A DNA stretch of 64,000 bases, taken from assembly GCA_016283575.1 (NCBI GenBank), contig JAEEND010000005.1, forward strand, positions 1 to 64,000, in the 5' to 3' direction. Shown piece after piece: positions 7,837 through 16,211 of the stretch. The notes beneath the pieces were generated by a model. That model was not told where the DNA came from and did no database searches. It was given only the letters and a program-made list of their open reading frames with translations. The position numbers and the translations under genes are program-made. Each line of letters begins with the position of its first letter. Position 1 is the first letter of the stretch. The stretch is from Lachnospiraceae bacterium. GTDB lineage: Bacteria; Bacillota; Clostridia; Lachnospirales; Lachnospiraceae.

Positions 7837-8799
7837 TTATTTTACTCCTGACGGAAGGGGGATTCTTACTTTGGGATCGAGGGGTCCGTCAAAATAAAGA
7901 CTTCCATCGGGCCTAAAATATGCTTTGCAAAGATTTACCTTTCGGTCACCTGAAGGGTGAGCTATATCGGTATGAGAGTGATAAGCTACCCAAAGCTCTG
8001 TATCATCGGGGCTATATACAAAGCTGTGATGTCCAGGGCCTGAGATATATTCCTTATCGCCCTTATAAAGGATCCTGTTATTTTCAGGCTTTGTAAAAGG
8101 TCCCATGGGATCATCGGATACAGCGTATCCTATTGAATACTCTGGGCTTTCAAAATAATTGGCACTGTATGTAAGATAATATTTTCCATTATGCTTAAGC
8201 ACTTCCGGCCCTTCATTCCATCCCCAGCCTCCCTGAGGTTTTTCCCATTCAAGAAAAGGACTGATGAGCTTTTTTTCTTTTCCGATGGTTCCGCTTAGGT
8301 CATTTTTTAATTCGATCACATATATTTCGCTTACATGATTCCCGTCAACGATATTTACGGAACAGTCACGGGCGAAGTATAAATAGATCCTTCCGTCATC
8401 ATCGATCAGGATATTTCCGTCTATTGTTGCATAGCCTAAATCTAAAAACGGAGCATTCTTTATATCCTTAAAAGGTCCCGCAGGCTCATCCGATACGGCA
8501 AGCCCCAGCTTTAAGAGATTATCTTTTTTATCTCTTGCGGTATAAAGCATATAGTATTTTCCCTTAAAGATTATTACTTCGGGAGCCCAGAAACATTCAT
8601 ATCCCCAGGAATCATCATTTTTTCTGTAGCAAAGGTCATTCTTTTTCCAATCTGTCATATTGTTGCTTTCCCAGGAATAGAAGCCCTCGTCGGATGATGT
8701 GGCATACATGTAATAATGCGTGGGATCTACCTTTAACATAAAGGGATCGCCGATATTTGTGATGTTAAGATCGGGATAAAAAGTTCTTTTATCTGACAT
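7837..8799 (-). CDS. Glycoside hydrolase family 43 (arabinosidase/xylosidase type)
   Basis: This is a single-domain, five-bladed beta-propeller glycosidase of 320 residues with no signal peptide, so it probably acts on imported oligosaccharides. The family catalytic triad is visible: general base D18 in NIGDPFML, pKa modulator D127 in ATIDGNI and acid E196 in WNEGPE. GH43 enzymes mainly cleave alpha-L-arabinofuranosides or beta-xylosides; which one applies here cannot be read from the sequence. It is divergent from the GH2 gene across 248 bases, and a direct/inverted repeat element lies just upstream of its start. Confidence 0.88.
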   Translation of the reverse strand: MSDKRTFYPDLNITNIGDPFMLKVDPTHYYMYATSSDEGFYSWESNNMTDWKKNDLCYRKNDDSWGYECFWAPEVIIFKGKYYMLYTARDKKDNLLKLGLAVSDEPAGPFKDIKNAPFLDLGYATIDGNILIDDDGRIYLYFARDCSVNIVDGNHVSEIYVIELKNDLSGTIGKEKKLISPFLEWEKPQGGWGWNEGPEVLKHNGKYYLTYSANYFESPEYSIGYAVSDDPMGPFTKPENNRILYKGDKEYISGPGHHSFVYSPDDTELWVAYHSHTDIAHPSGDRKVNLCKAYFRPDGSLYFDGPLDPKVRIPLPSGVK

Positions 8800-8828
8800 A
8801 GAAAGTCCACCTTTTCTTTTTTTCTAGA

Positions 8829-8856
8829 TTGTATGGTTTAAGTGGTTTAAATACAA
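8829..8856. promoter_or_regulatory. Candidate operator: tandem TGGTTTAAR inside a TTGTAT/ATACAA inverted repeat
   Basis: Two adjacent nonamers, TGGTTTAAG (8834-8842) and TGGTTTAAA (8843-8851), are enclosed by TTGTAT (8829-8834) and ATACAA (8851-8856). The element lies 30-57 bases upstream of the GH43 start, where a regulator of the divergent glycosidase pair could bind. The regulator is unknown. Confidence 0.35.
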
Positions 8857-8978
8857 CAGAAATTATGTACTAAATAAGTTGCAAAAATTTGTGTAAAGTA
8901 ACAATAGACCCAACAAAAACCGCGTAAATACGCCGTTTTACAAAAGAGATAATATTACAGAAAGAATGTAATAAAGTC

Positions 8979-9012
8979 TTGACGTAAGGCATTAATCATA
9001 GTATTTTATAAT
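8979..9012 (+). promoter_or_regulatory. Promoter of the GH2 gene
   Basis: TTGACG (8979-8984) is followed after 17 bases by TATTTT (9002-9007), which overlaps a TATAAT at 9007-9012. The GH2 start is 36 bases further on, preceded by AGGAG. Confidence 0.5.
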
Positions 9013-9047
9013 TACAAACGAGGAAAAATAAACCATAGGAGATATGT

Positions 9048-10790
9048 ATGCATCATTATATTAAAGATTATCCGAGACCTCAGCTTGTGCGAAATAATTT
9101 TGAACTTTTAAACGGCGAATGGGAATTTGCCTTTGGTAATGCCGGGAATCAGGCCACGGATTTTGATAAGAAGATTAATGTACCATTTACCTATGAAACC
9201 AAAATGAGCGGAATAGGTGATGAAACCGTTCATAATACGGTATGGTATAAACGTTCAATAAATGTGGAGGAATTGAATGATCGCAGATTGCTTCTTCATT
9301 TTGAAGGCGTTGATTACAGAGCTTATGTTTATATAAACGGTAAACTTGTGGGAAGCCACCTTGGGGGATATGCAAGATTTTCTTTTGATATTTCCCGATA
9401 TGTGAATCCCGGTATCAATGAATTGACAGTCAGAGTTGAGGATTCTCTTTCCGCATTCCAGGCTCGCGGAAAGCAGCGCTGGATACCGCAGAATTTCGGT
9501 TGCTGGTATGTTCAGACCACCGGTATCTGGAAAAGCGTATGGATGGAATATGTTGACGAAGTTTTTGTTAAGGATTTAAAGATCACCCCTGTATTTAAAG
9601 AGGGTGAAGTGCTTATTGAATTTAACCTTGACGGTGATGTTACAAATAAGCGCGTTGAAGCTTCCATAGATATATCATTTAATGAAAAAGAAATTAATTC
9701 CGTAAAGGGTCTTGTTTCTAACGGAAGGGGCGTATTTAAGATTCCCCTTGCGCGATTCGACGTTATGGAATGGGGCTTATTCACATGGCATCCGGATCAT
9801 CCCGATTTATATGATATTTCTTTTAAACTCACTGTAGATGATAAGCCTTCCGACAGCTTCTATTCATATTTCGGCTTACGTGAAATAAGAATTGACGGAG
9901 ATGTCATTTTATTAAACAATGAGCCCTTGTATCAAAGATTGATCCTCGACCAGGGATATTGGCCGGATTCACATCTTACACCTCCTTCCGAGGAAGCTTT
10001 GATAAAGGATATCGATAACATTCTTGCTCTCGGATATAACGGATTAAGAAAGCACCAGAAGACAGAAGATGAAAGATTTCTTTACTGGTGTGATGTAAAG
10101 GGCGTTCTGGTATGGAGTGAAATGGCTTCATCCTATACCTTCAACGATGATGCCGTTGAAGAATTCACAAATCAGTGGATGGAAATCGTGAGAGAAAATT
10201 ACAATCATCCCTGTATTATTACCTGGACTCCTTTCAATGAATCCTGGGGCGTTTTAAATGTTAAGCAGGATAGAAAACAGCAGCATTTCACTGAGGGAAT
10301 TTACCATATCACCAAGGCCTTTGATGACATGAGACCTGTAATCGTTAATGACGGCTGGGAGCATACAATCAGTGATATCATTACCCTTCATGATTATGAA
10401 GCCGAAGGAGAAGTTCTTTTTAACAGATACATGGATAAAAAGAATGAGATACTTGATAATAAGGTTTACCACTGCGGACACAGATCCGCATTCTCATATG
10501 GATATGAGTACAAGGGTCAGCCCGTGATCATCAGCGAATTCGGCGGAATCGCTTTCAATGAAGAAGGGGGCTGGGGCTACGGCGACAAGGTTAACGGAAA
10601 AGAAGATTTTATCAAGAGATTTGATAATATCACCACTGCCATTAAAAAGCTTCCCTATGTATGCGGCTATTGCTATACTCAGGTTTCCGATGTTCAGCAG
10701 GAGATCAACGGTCTCATGAAGGAAACGAGAGAATTCAAAATAGAGCCTGAAATAATCAAAGAAATAAACACACGGAAAGTTATAAGATAA
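9048..10790 (+). CDS. Glycoside hydrolase family 2 (beta-galactosidase/glucuronidase type)
   Basis: This cytoplasmic exo-glycosidase of 580 residues has the GH2 layout: an N-terminal jelly-roll sugar-binding domain (to about 170), an immunoglobulin-like domain (about 180-280) and a TIM barrel. The acid/base is E398 in FNESWG and the nucleophile is E497 in ISEFGG. The size is close to beta-glucuronidase rather than LacZ. Substrate specificity is not determined; sugar-acid contact motifs were not identified. No signal peptide is present. It is divergent from the GH43 gene, which suggests joint use on plant or host oligosaccharides. Confidence 0.9.
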   Translation: MHHYIKDYPRPQLVRNNFELLNGEWEFAFGNAGNQATDFDKKINVPFTYETKMSGIGDETVHNTVWYKRSINVEELNDRRLLLHFEGVDYRAYVYINGKLVGSHLGGYARFSFDISRYVNPGINELTVRVEDSLSAFQARGKQRWIPQNFGCWYVQTTGIWKSVWMEYVDEVFVKDLKITPVFKEGEVLIEFNLDGDVTNKRVEASIDISFNEKEINSVKGLVSNGRGVFKIPLARFDVMEWGLFTWHPDHPDLYDISFKLTVDDKPSDSFYSYFGLREIRIDGDVILLNNEPLYQRLILDQGYWPDSHLTPPSEEALIKDIDNILALGYNGLRKHQKTEDERFLYWCDVKGVLVWSEMASSYTFNDDAVEEFTNQWMEIVRENYNHPCIITWTPFNESWGVLNVKQDRKQQHFTEGIYHITKAFDDMRPVIVNDGWEHTISDIITLHDYEAEGEVLFNRYMDKKNEILDNKVYHCGHRSAFSYGYEYKGQPVIISEFGGIAFNEEGGWGYGDKVNGKEDFIKRFDNITTAIKKLPYVCGYCYTQVSDVQQEINGLMKETREFKIEPEIIKEINTRKVIR

Positions 10791-10806
10791 AAGTATACTG
10801 CGGTAG

Positions 10807-10840
10807 AAAAAAGTTGCGGGGAGTCCTCGCAACTTTTTTC
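10807..10840 (+). terminator. Terminator after the GH2 gene
   Basis: A perfect-looking stem, AAAAAAGTTGCG with CGCAACTTTTTT plus inner pairs and an AGT loop, ends in a T-run 16 bases after the stop. Confidence 0.9.
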
Positions 10841-10890
10841 ACGTTGTAGTAAAATGTAAGGGCGTGAATAATCCGAAAGAGGTGTAATAA

Positions 10891-12108
10891 ATGAGTGTAA
10901 CAGATAAATTTTTAAGATATGTAAAGATCGATACGCAGTCCGATGAAGAATCTACGACTTTTCCCAGTACCGAGAAGCAGAAGGATCTTTCCAGAATGCT
11001 TCAAAAAGAATTGATTGAAATGGGAGCTTCCAATGTTTCTTTTGATGAAAAATACGGCTATGTATATGCGGAGATTCCTGAAACCAGAAAAACAGATAAG
11101 GTAATAGGTTTCATCGCCCATATGGATACTTCCCCGGAAACCTCGGGAGCCAATGTTAATCCCAAATTCACAAAGAATTATGATGGCGGCGAAATTGCCC
11201 TGGATGATAAAAAAGAATATGTATTAAGTCCTGAAAAATATCCTGAGATTCTTGATTATGTCGGTAAGACATTAATCACAACCGACGGAACGACCCTTCT
11301 TGGTGCCGATGATAAAGCCGGCGTTTCCGAGATCATGGAAATGGCTGAAATCTTACTTAAAGACAAAACCATTCCCCATGGAAAGATCAAGATCGGATTT
11401 ACTCCTGACGAAGAAGTGGGAGCGGGAGTTGATTATTTTGACGTAAAAGGATTTGGCGCCGATTACGCATATACGGTAGACGGTGGCGGAATAGGAGAGC
11501 TTGAATTTGAAAATTTCAATGCGGCTTCCCTTACTGTTAACGTATCCGGTGTTACAGTGCATCCCGGCGAAGCAAAGAATAAGATGAAGAATGCTTCACT
11601 TATTGCAATGGAATTCGAGCAGCTTCTTCCTAAATTCGAAAAGCCTGAATATACGGAGGGCTATGAAGGTTTCTTTTATCTTTCATCAATGGAAGGTGAA
11701 ACCGAAAGCGCAACATTAAAATACATAATCAGAGATCATTCTTTTGATAAATACAATGAAAAAGTAGCTCTTGCACGGAGCATTGCGGATTTTCTCAATA
11801 ACAAATACGGCGCCGGTACTGTTTCCGTAGAGATAAAAGAACAGTACAGAAACATGCGTGAGAAGATTGAAGACGGCAACATGTTTTTGGTGGATTATGC
11901 TGTGGAAGCCATGAAGGAACTGGGGATCACTCCCAAGGTTCAGCCCATAAGAGGCGGCACGGACGGAGCAAGACTTTCATATATGGGTCTTCCCTGTCCC
12001 AATATATGTACCGGCGGTCACAATTTCCATGGACGATTCGAATATATCTGCGTGGAATCCATGGAAGAGATCGTAAAGCTTTTACTTAAACTTGCCTGCA
12101 AATTCTGA
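10891..12108 (+). CDS. pepT: Peptidase T (tripeptide aminopeptidase, M20B)
   Basis: PepT is a dinuclear-zinc cytoplasmic peptidase that removes N-terminal residues from tripeptides. Zinc ligand and catalytic motifs are seen: HMDTSP, the TTDGTTLLGADDKAG segment, TPDEEVG with the catalytic Glu pair, DGG and the late GGHNFHG with the last His. At 405 residues it is full length. AGAGGTG lies before the ATG. It is flanked by a terminator upstream and its own intergenic space, so it appears monocistronic. Confidence 0.95.
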   Translation: MSVTDKFLRYVKIDTQSDEESTTFPSTEKQKDLSRMLQKELIEMGASNVSFDEKYGYVYAEIPETRKTDKVIGFIAHMDTSPETSGANVNPKFTKNYDGGEIALDDKKEYVLSPEKYPEILDYVGKTLITTDGTTLLGADDKAGVSEIMEMAEILLKDKTIPHGKIKIGFTPDEEVGAGVDYFDVKGFGADYAYTVDGGGIGELEFENFNAASLTVNVSGVTVHPGEAKNKMKNASLIAMEFEQLLPKFEKPEYTEGYEGFFYLSSMEGETESATLKYIIRDHSFDKYNEKVALARSIADFLNNKYGAGTVSVEIKEQYRNMREKIEDGNMFLVDYAVEAMKELGITPKVQPIRGGTDGARLSYMGLPCPNICTGGHNFHGRFEYICVESMEEIVKLLLKLACKF

Positions 12109-12179
12109 ATGTAATATTTCATTGTTTTTTATAGTTTATTATATCAGTAGTTCGCTTTGCGCTTTAATTGTGCCCATGG

Positions 12180-12208
12180 TTGTGGAGCCGAAGCTTTCGT
12201 TGTAAAAT
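12180..12208 (+). promoter_or_regulatory. Promoter of the DUF1905/C39-like gene
   Basis: TTGTGG (12180-12185), a 17-base spacer and TAAAAT (12203-12208) lie 33 bases before the start codon. Confidence 0.5.
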
Positions 12209-12240
12209 GAATCTATACAAAAAGAAAATGAGGACAAAAT

Positions 12241-12903
12241 ATGAAATATACTTTTAATGCCAATATTACATCAACGGACAAGGGCGGAGTTGTTAAGATC
12301 CCTTTTAATGTATGGGAAATCTGCAGAAAAGAGGGGGATGTTCCCGTTAAGGTTAAGATTAACGATACTGTTTTTGTATGTAATCTGACTCCCGAAGGAA
12401 ACGGATATTATTCCATTCCGATCCAGCCTGAAACCTTTAAAAACTTTAATGAAAAAGAAGAATATACCGTAACTTTCAGAGTGACTCAGTCAAATGCCGA
12501 GGAAAGTCCCTATTCCACATCGAATCCCATAAGAAAGATAGATTCCATGAGCGTTGTGTTACAGCCTCATGACGGTCTTTGCGGACAGGCAACAGTTGCA
12601 ATGCTTGCAGGCATCACCCTTGATGAAGCCATTAATATCATGCATGTGGGCGAGTGGCAGGCAACCATGAATAAGATCGTAAATGCGCTTAACTATTTTG
12701 GGATCGATCATTCCGAAGAGATCATCTATACAAATGGACGTACTGATATTACTCTTCCCAAGTGCTGTGTAATCATGGAGAAGATGGGACGTTTCAGTCA
12801 TTATCTCGCTTATTATGACGGCGTCGGTTACGATCCCAACTACGGAGTGGTAAGAGATTACGATCTGTCCAAAATAAACGGTTACATGGAAGTGTATGTA
12901 TAG
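12241..12903 (+). CDS. DUF1905-like domain fused to a C39-like cysteine peptidase domain
   Basis: Residues 1-85 follow the DUF1905 small beta-barrel pattern (YTFNANI..., VKIPFNVWEI, V-VKI-NDTVF, a G-YY-IPI turn, YTVTFRV). Residues about 103-220 look like a papain/C39-fold domain. Q108 sits six residues before C114 (QPHDGLCGQ), followed by an ATVAMLAG helix, H187 in SHYLAYYDG and D198 in YDPNYG, which would give a Gln-Cys-His-Asp set. No signal peptide is seen. Substrate and partner are unknown. It starts with GAGGAC upstream and lies two bases before the Nudix gene, so the two are probably co-expressed. Both domain calls are by eye. Confidence 0.6.
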   Translation: MKYTFNANITSTDKGGVVKIPFNVWEICRKEGDVPVKVKINDTVFVCNLTPEGNGYYSIPIQPETFKNFNEKEEYTVTFRVTQSNAEESPYSTSNPIRKIDSMSVVLQPHDGLCGQATVAMLAGITLDEAINIMHVGEWQATMNKIVNALNYFGIDHSEEIIYTNGRTDITLPKCCVIMEKMGRFSHYLAYYDGVGYDPNYGVVRDYDLSKINGYMEVYV

Positions 12904-12905
12904 AT

Positions 12906-13373
12906 ATGCTTAATACGACTCTTTGCTATATTGAAGACGTTTCGCAAAAGAAAATTCTTTTACTTTACAGAAATAAAAAAGAAAAGGATTTAAACGAAGG
13001 CAAATGGGTAGGAGTAGGCGGTAAATTCGAAGCCGGAGAAACGGCCGATGAATGCGTATTACGTGAAGTTTTTGAAGAAACCGGTCTGACTCTTACGGAG
13101 TATTACCTTGCCGGCGTAATAAGATTTGAATCCGACAAATACGAAGCGGAAGATATGTATCTCTACTATGCAACGGGTTTCACGGGAGAACTTATTAAAG
13201 AAACCTCCGAAGGTGAACTTCATTGGGTGGATAAGGAAAGAATCCTTGATTATCCCACATGGGAAGGGGACAGAAAATTCCTGATACCTTTATTTGAAGG
13301 AAAAAGAGATTTAAAGATGCTGGTTCGTTACGAAGGCGACGTCCTGGCAGAGTTTAAAGATTACAGCTTATAA
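12906..13373 (+). CDS. Nudix hydrolase (8-oxo-dGTP diphosphatase-like)
   Basis: This 155-residue MutT-type protein carries the complete Nudix box Gx5Ex7REUxEExGU, seen as GKFEAGE...REVFEETGL at about residues 38-60. It is expected to hydrolyse a nucleoside diphosphate linked to another group; an 8-oxo-dGTP clean-up role is typical of this length, but the substrate is not shown by the sequence. It follows the DUF1905/C39-like gene by two bases and ends before a bidirectional terminator. Confidence 0.88.
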   Translation: MLNTTLCYIEDVSQKKILLLYRNKKEKDLNEGKWVGVGGKFEAGETADECVLREVFEETGLTLTEYYLAGVIRFESDKYEAEDMYLYYATGFTGELIKETSEGELHWVDKERILDYPTWEGDRKFLIPLFEGKRDLKMLVRYEGDVLAEFKDYSL

Positions 13374-13415
13374 GCGGGCAATTTAATTGCTTTCTTAGAC
13401 ATATTGATAACTCCT

Positions 13416-13457
13416 GAAAACCCCGAGGAAATTAATTGATCCTCGGGGTTTTCAATT
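13416..13457. terminator. Bidirectional terminator between the Nudix and GH16 genes
   Basis: GAAAACCCCGAGG (13416-13428) pairs perfectly with CCTCGGGGTTTTC (13441-13453). A- and T-runs lie on opposite arms, so it can serve both converging genes. Confidence 0.85.
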
Positions 13458-13466
13458 TGATTTATA

Positions 13467-14903
13467 TTAATTTAAAGGTTCTATATCCTGGAATACAATA
13501 TTATCTATGGTTACATTTCCTCCGGCCTTAACGTAAATGCTGAATACTGCATTTTCATCATCTTCTGACTCGGTATTTTCGAAGGTGTATTTAACCTTTC
13601 CGGGGTTATCGACCTTGGGTACTGTAATTTCTTTTGAATTTATGATATTTCCGGAAGAATCCGTAATGACAATCTCAACAACGCTTTCATTGTCAGCCTT
13701 CATATCAAACATTACACCGTATTTATAATTGCCGCGGAGAAGAAGTCCTGTCTGATACAGCCTTCCGTCGGCATCGCCCGCATGGAGCTTTACACTTCTT
13801 ACATAGTGATCCACACCATCCGCATCGGTTTCAAAAGAAGGAACCGATGCATCAAGATTCTCTGTATTCCAGAAAGCAAGTCTGCCGGCACCTTCATCAA
13901 AGGTTTCGTTATATAAATGATGTCCCGTATCTTTTTTTACTGCCGTATTATAGGCTGCTTTTACAATGCTTTCATCATAACCTTCTTCTAATTGGAATAC
14001 TCTCACGAAATCCACATACATTGCAGCGGGGAAGGATTCGTCATTTATGGATGCTTTGGGATCAAAAGAACCGCCCACAGCAAGGTTTAAGATAATATAA
14101 AACGGAACATCAAAGGGAGCGGGAGCCGTATAATTAACTGTTCCCTTATCGCCTATGGCATACCAGTTTGAAAGAGTTGAGTAGCATTCGTCATCCACAT
14201 ACCATTTAAGATGCTTGGGAGTCCATTCCACTGCGTAGGTGTGGTAGTCGGAAATATCAGTGCCGTTTTCAAAAAAGTATTCTTTGTTGGAATATACGTT
14301 TTTGGGCCATACGCCGCCGTAGTGTGCAGTTCCGCCGATCTTAAAGGGAAGTCTTCCCATGGCCTCCATGATATCGATCTCTCCGGAAGCCGCCCAGGTT
14401 CCGTAAATATTCTGATCTACGGGAAGCATCCAGAATGCGGGCCACATGCCGGAGCCGCCTTCAATCTTTATCTTGGCTTCGATCCTTCCATATTTTACGG
14501 AATATAAGGGTTCATTATCATCCGTCATGGTGCGTAAGCGACCGGATGTAAACTGCTTGCCGTTTTTATCTTCTTTACGGGCTTCTATCACGAGGTTACC
14601 GTCTTTAACGGTGACATTATCATATTCGTAGGATTCAAGCTCGTTATTTCCCCAGTTTTCTATGCCGTAATCACTGCCGTTACCATGTTGCATGCACCAT
14701 TTGGTGGTATCAAGGGAATCGCCGTCAAATTCATCGTTCCATACAAGAACATATCCTTCGTCGGAACGGTCGATTTTATCAACAAAAGAAGGTGTTGCTT
14801 CTTCTTTTACCGTTTCGGCGGGGACGCTTTCTTCTTTTTCACAGGAAGCGAGGGTAAATGCGCCGAGAAGGAGAAAAAGAAGAGTCAGGTTTCTTTTTAT
14901 CAT
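13467..14903 (-). CDS. GH16 beta-glucanase lipoprotein (laminarinase/lichenase type)
   Basis: This exported lipoprotein has a signal peptide with lipobox LASC (C21). The GH16 domain spans about residues 45-310 (VWNDEFDG start) with the catalytic motif GEIDIME at 174-180: nucleophile E175, D177 and acid/base E180. The form with Met before the last Glu is typical of beta-1,3-glucanases. A C-terminal segment of about 145 residues looks like a CBM4/9-type beta-sandwich. It probably cuts beta-1,3 or mixed-linkage glucan at the cell surface, which would suit the ABC importer and GH30 enzyme at 24.3-30.8 kb. It is monocistronic. Confidence 0.9.
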   Translation of the reverse strand: MIKRNLTLLFLLLGAFTLASCEKEESVPAETVKEEATPSFVDKIDRSDEGYVLVWNDEFDGDSLDTTKWCMQHGNGSDYGIENWGNNELESYEYDNVTVKDGNLVIEARKEDKNGKQFTSGRLRTMTDDNEPLYSVKYGRIEAKIKIEGGSGMWPAFWMLPVDQNIYGTWAASGEIDIMEAMGRLPFKIGGTAHYGGVWPKNVYSNKEYFFENGTDISDYHTYAVEWTPKHLKWYVDDECYSTLSNWYAIGDKGTVNYTAPAPFDVPFYIILNLAVGGSFDPKASINDESFPAAMYVDFVRVFQLEEGYDESIVKAAYNTAVKKDTGHHLYNETFDEGAGRLAFWNTENLDASVPSFETDADGVDHYVRSVKLHAGDADGRLYQTGLLLRGNYKYGVMFDMKADNESVVEIVITDSSGNIINSKEITVPKVDNPGKVKYTFENTESEDDENAVFSIYVKAGGNVTIDNIVFQDIEPLN

Positions 14904-14995
14904 AAATTATCTCCTTAAATATTAAAAACTATATACAGTATATCATAAAATCATGATAGAATAGATGTTGTATATTGTAAAGGAGATAAGGGGTC

Positions 14996-15874
14996 ATGAT
15001 TTTAAAAGATTATCTTATTGCAAAAGCATTTTGTAAGGGCTGCGAAAAGGGTGACTACGAAAGAGACAAGACTCTCGTGGAACCCGATGATGTAGTGAAG
15101 TACAAGGATTTATCCTATGGAAAATACGGTATTTCCAATCTCCTTGATATTTACAGGCCCGAAGGCGTATCGGGAAAGCTCCCTTTGATAATAAATGTTC
15201 ATGGCGGAGGTTTTGTCTACGGTGACAAGGAATTATACAGATTCTACAGCCAGTCACTTTCACAGCTTGGCTTTGCGGTGTGCTGCTTAAATTACAGACT
15301 TGCGCCAAAATACAGATTCCCCACTCCCATAATCGATGTAAACGAAGCTGTTAAGTGGCTTACGGAACATGCTGATAAATACGATATCGACATGAACAAT
15401 GTAATAATGGTCGGTGATTCCGCCGGTGCTCAGATAGTAAGCCAGTATGCGACCTGCTATTCCAATAAGACCTATGCGGACATAATGGAAATAAAGATCC
15501 CTCAGTTTAAATTAAAAGGCGTTGGCTTAAACTGCGGCCTTTATAATATAAGTCCCGACTTAGGTGTAAAGCTTTCCGAGCTCGAGAGAGTATATTTAAC
15601 TAAGAATCCTCAGAAATACGGGGAGAAGATAAATGTTATCAATTATATAGATGAAAATTATCCGCCCACATATCTGATCAGTGCTCCCGGTGATTTTCTT
15701 ATCGGATGCATAGGCCCCATGGAAGAACTGTTGAAAAGTAAAAACGTTCCCGTAAAAGCAAAGATTTACGGAGATGAACATACATATCATGTGTTCCATT
15801 GCGATATTAAGACGGAACTTGCAAAATGCGCCAACAAAGAAGAGCTCGAATACTTAAAGGGCTTTTTGGATTAA
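14996..15874 (+). CDS. Alpha/beta hydrolase, HSL-type esterase
   Basis: This 292-residue cytoplasmic esterase of the hormone-sensitive lipase group has the oxyanion motif HGGG at 69-72, the nucleophile S142 in GDSAGAQ, a late Asp in SAPGDFL and a late His in EHTYHVF. Such enzymes remove acetyl or short acyl groups; acetyl-sugar de-esterification would fit the nearby glycosidases but is only inferred. AAGGAGATAAGGGG precedes the ATG. It is divergent from the GH16 gene and four bases upstream of the zinc-finger gene. Confidence 0.85.
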   Translation: MILKDYLIAKAFCKGCEKGDYERDKTLVEPDDVVKYKDLSYGKYGISNLLDIYRPEGVSGKLPLIINVHGGGFVYGDKELYRFYSQSLSQLGFAVCCLNYRLAPKYRFPTPIIDVNEAVKWLTEHADKYDIDMNNVIMVGDSAGAQIVSQYATCYSNKTYADIMEIKIPQFKLKGVGLNCGLYNISPDLGVKLSELERVYLTKNPQKYGEKINVINYIDENYPPTYLISAPGDFLIGCIGPMEELLKSKNVPVKAKIYGDEHTYHVFHCDIKTELAKCANKEELEYLKGFLD

Positions 15875-15878
15875 AAAC

Positions 15879-16211
15879 ATGAAAGATATTATTAACTGCT
15901 CCAAAGCTGAAAAGCTTATTCCCAAATACATAAAGGGCGAGACTACGGATGCTGAAACCATCCGCCTTCTTGATCATATCGATTCCTGTGATTCCTGCAG
16001 GGAAGAATTGACCATTCAGTATTTTATTTCAGAAGGTCTTGATAATGTTGAAGAATTAAATGATTACAACCTCTTAAAGGGATTTGACAGTAAGATTAAG
16101 ACATCAAGAACCGATATTAAGATCCGCAAAAATGCGAGAGATGGTTTTATTGCATGTATCGTGGGTATTGTAGTGGTATTGTGCATGGGAGCGTTAACGG
16201 TGGTATTATGA
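15879..16211 (+). CDS. Zinc-finger anti-sigma-like membrane protein
   Basis: This 110-residue protein has an N-terminal zf-HC2-type motif (HIDSCDSC, that is H-x3-C-x2-C) followed by a linker and one C-terminal membrane span at about 88-107. This is the shape of a short ZAS anti-sigma factor, with the zinc motif in the cytoplasm. No sigma factor gene is adjacent: the neighbours are an esterase upstream and polA downstream. Its stop overlaps the polA start as ATGA, so it is translationally coupled to polA. Function is uncertain. Confidence 0.6.
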   Translation: MKDIINCSKAEKLIPKYIKGETTDAETIRLLDHIDSCDSCREELTIQYFISEGLDNVEELNDYNLLKGFDSKIKTSRTDIKIRKNARDGFIACIVGIVVVLCMGALTVVL

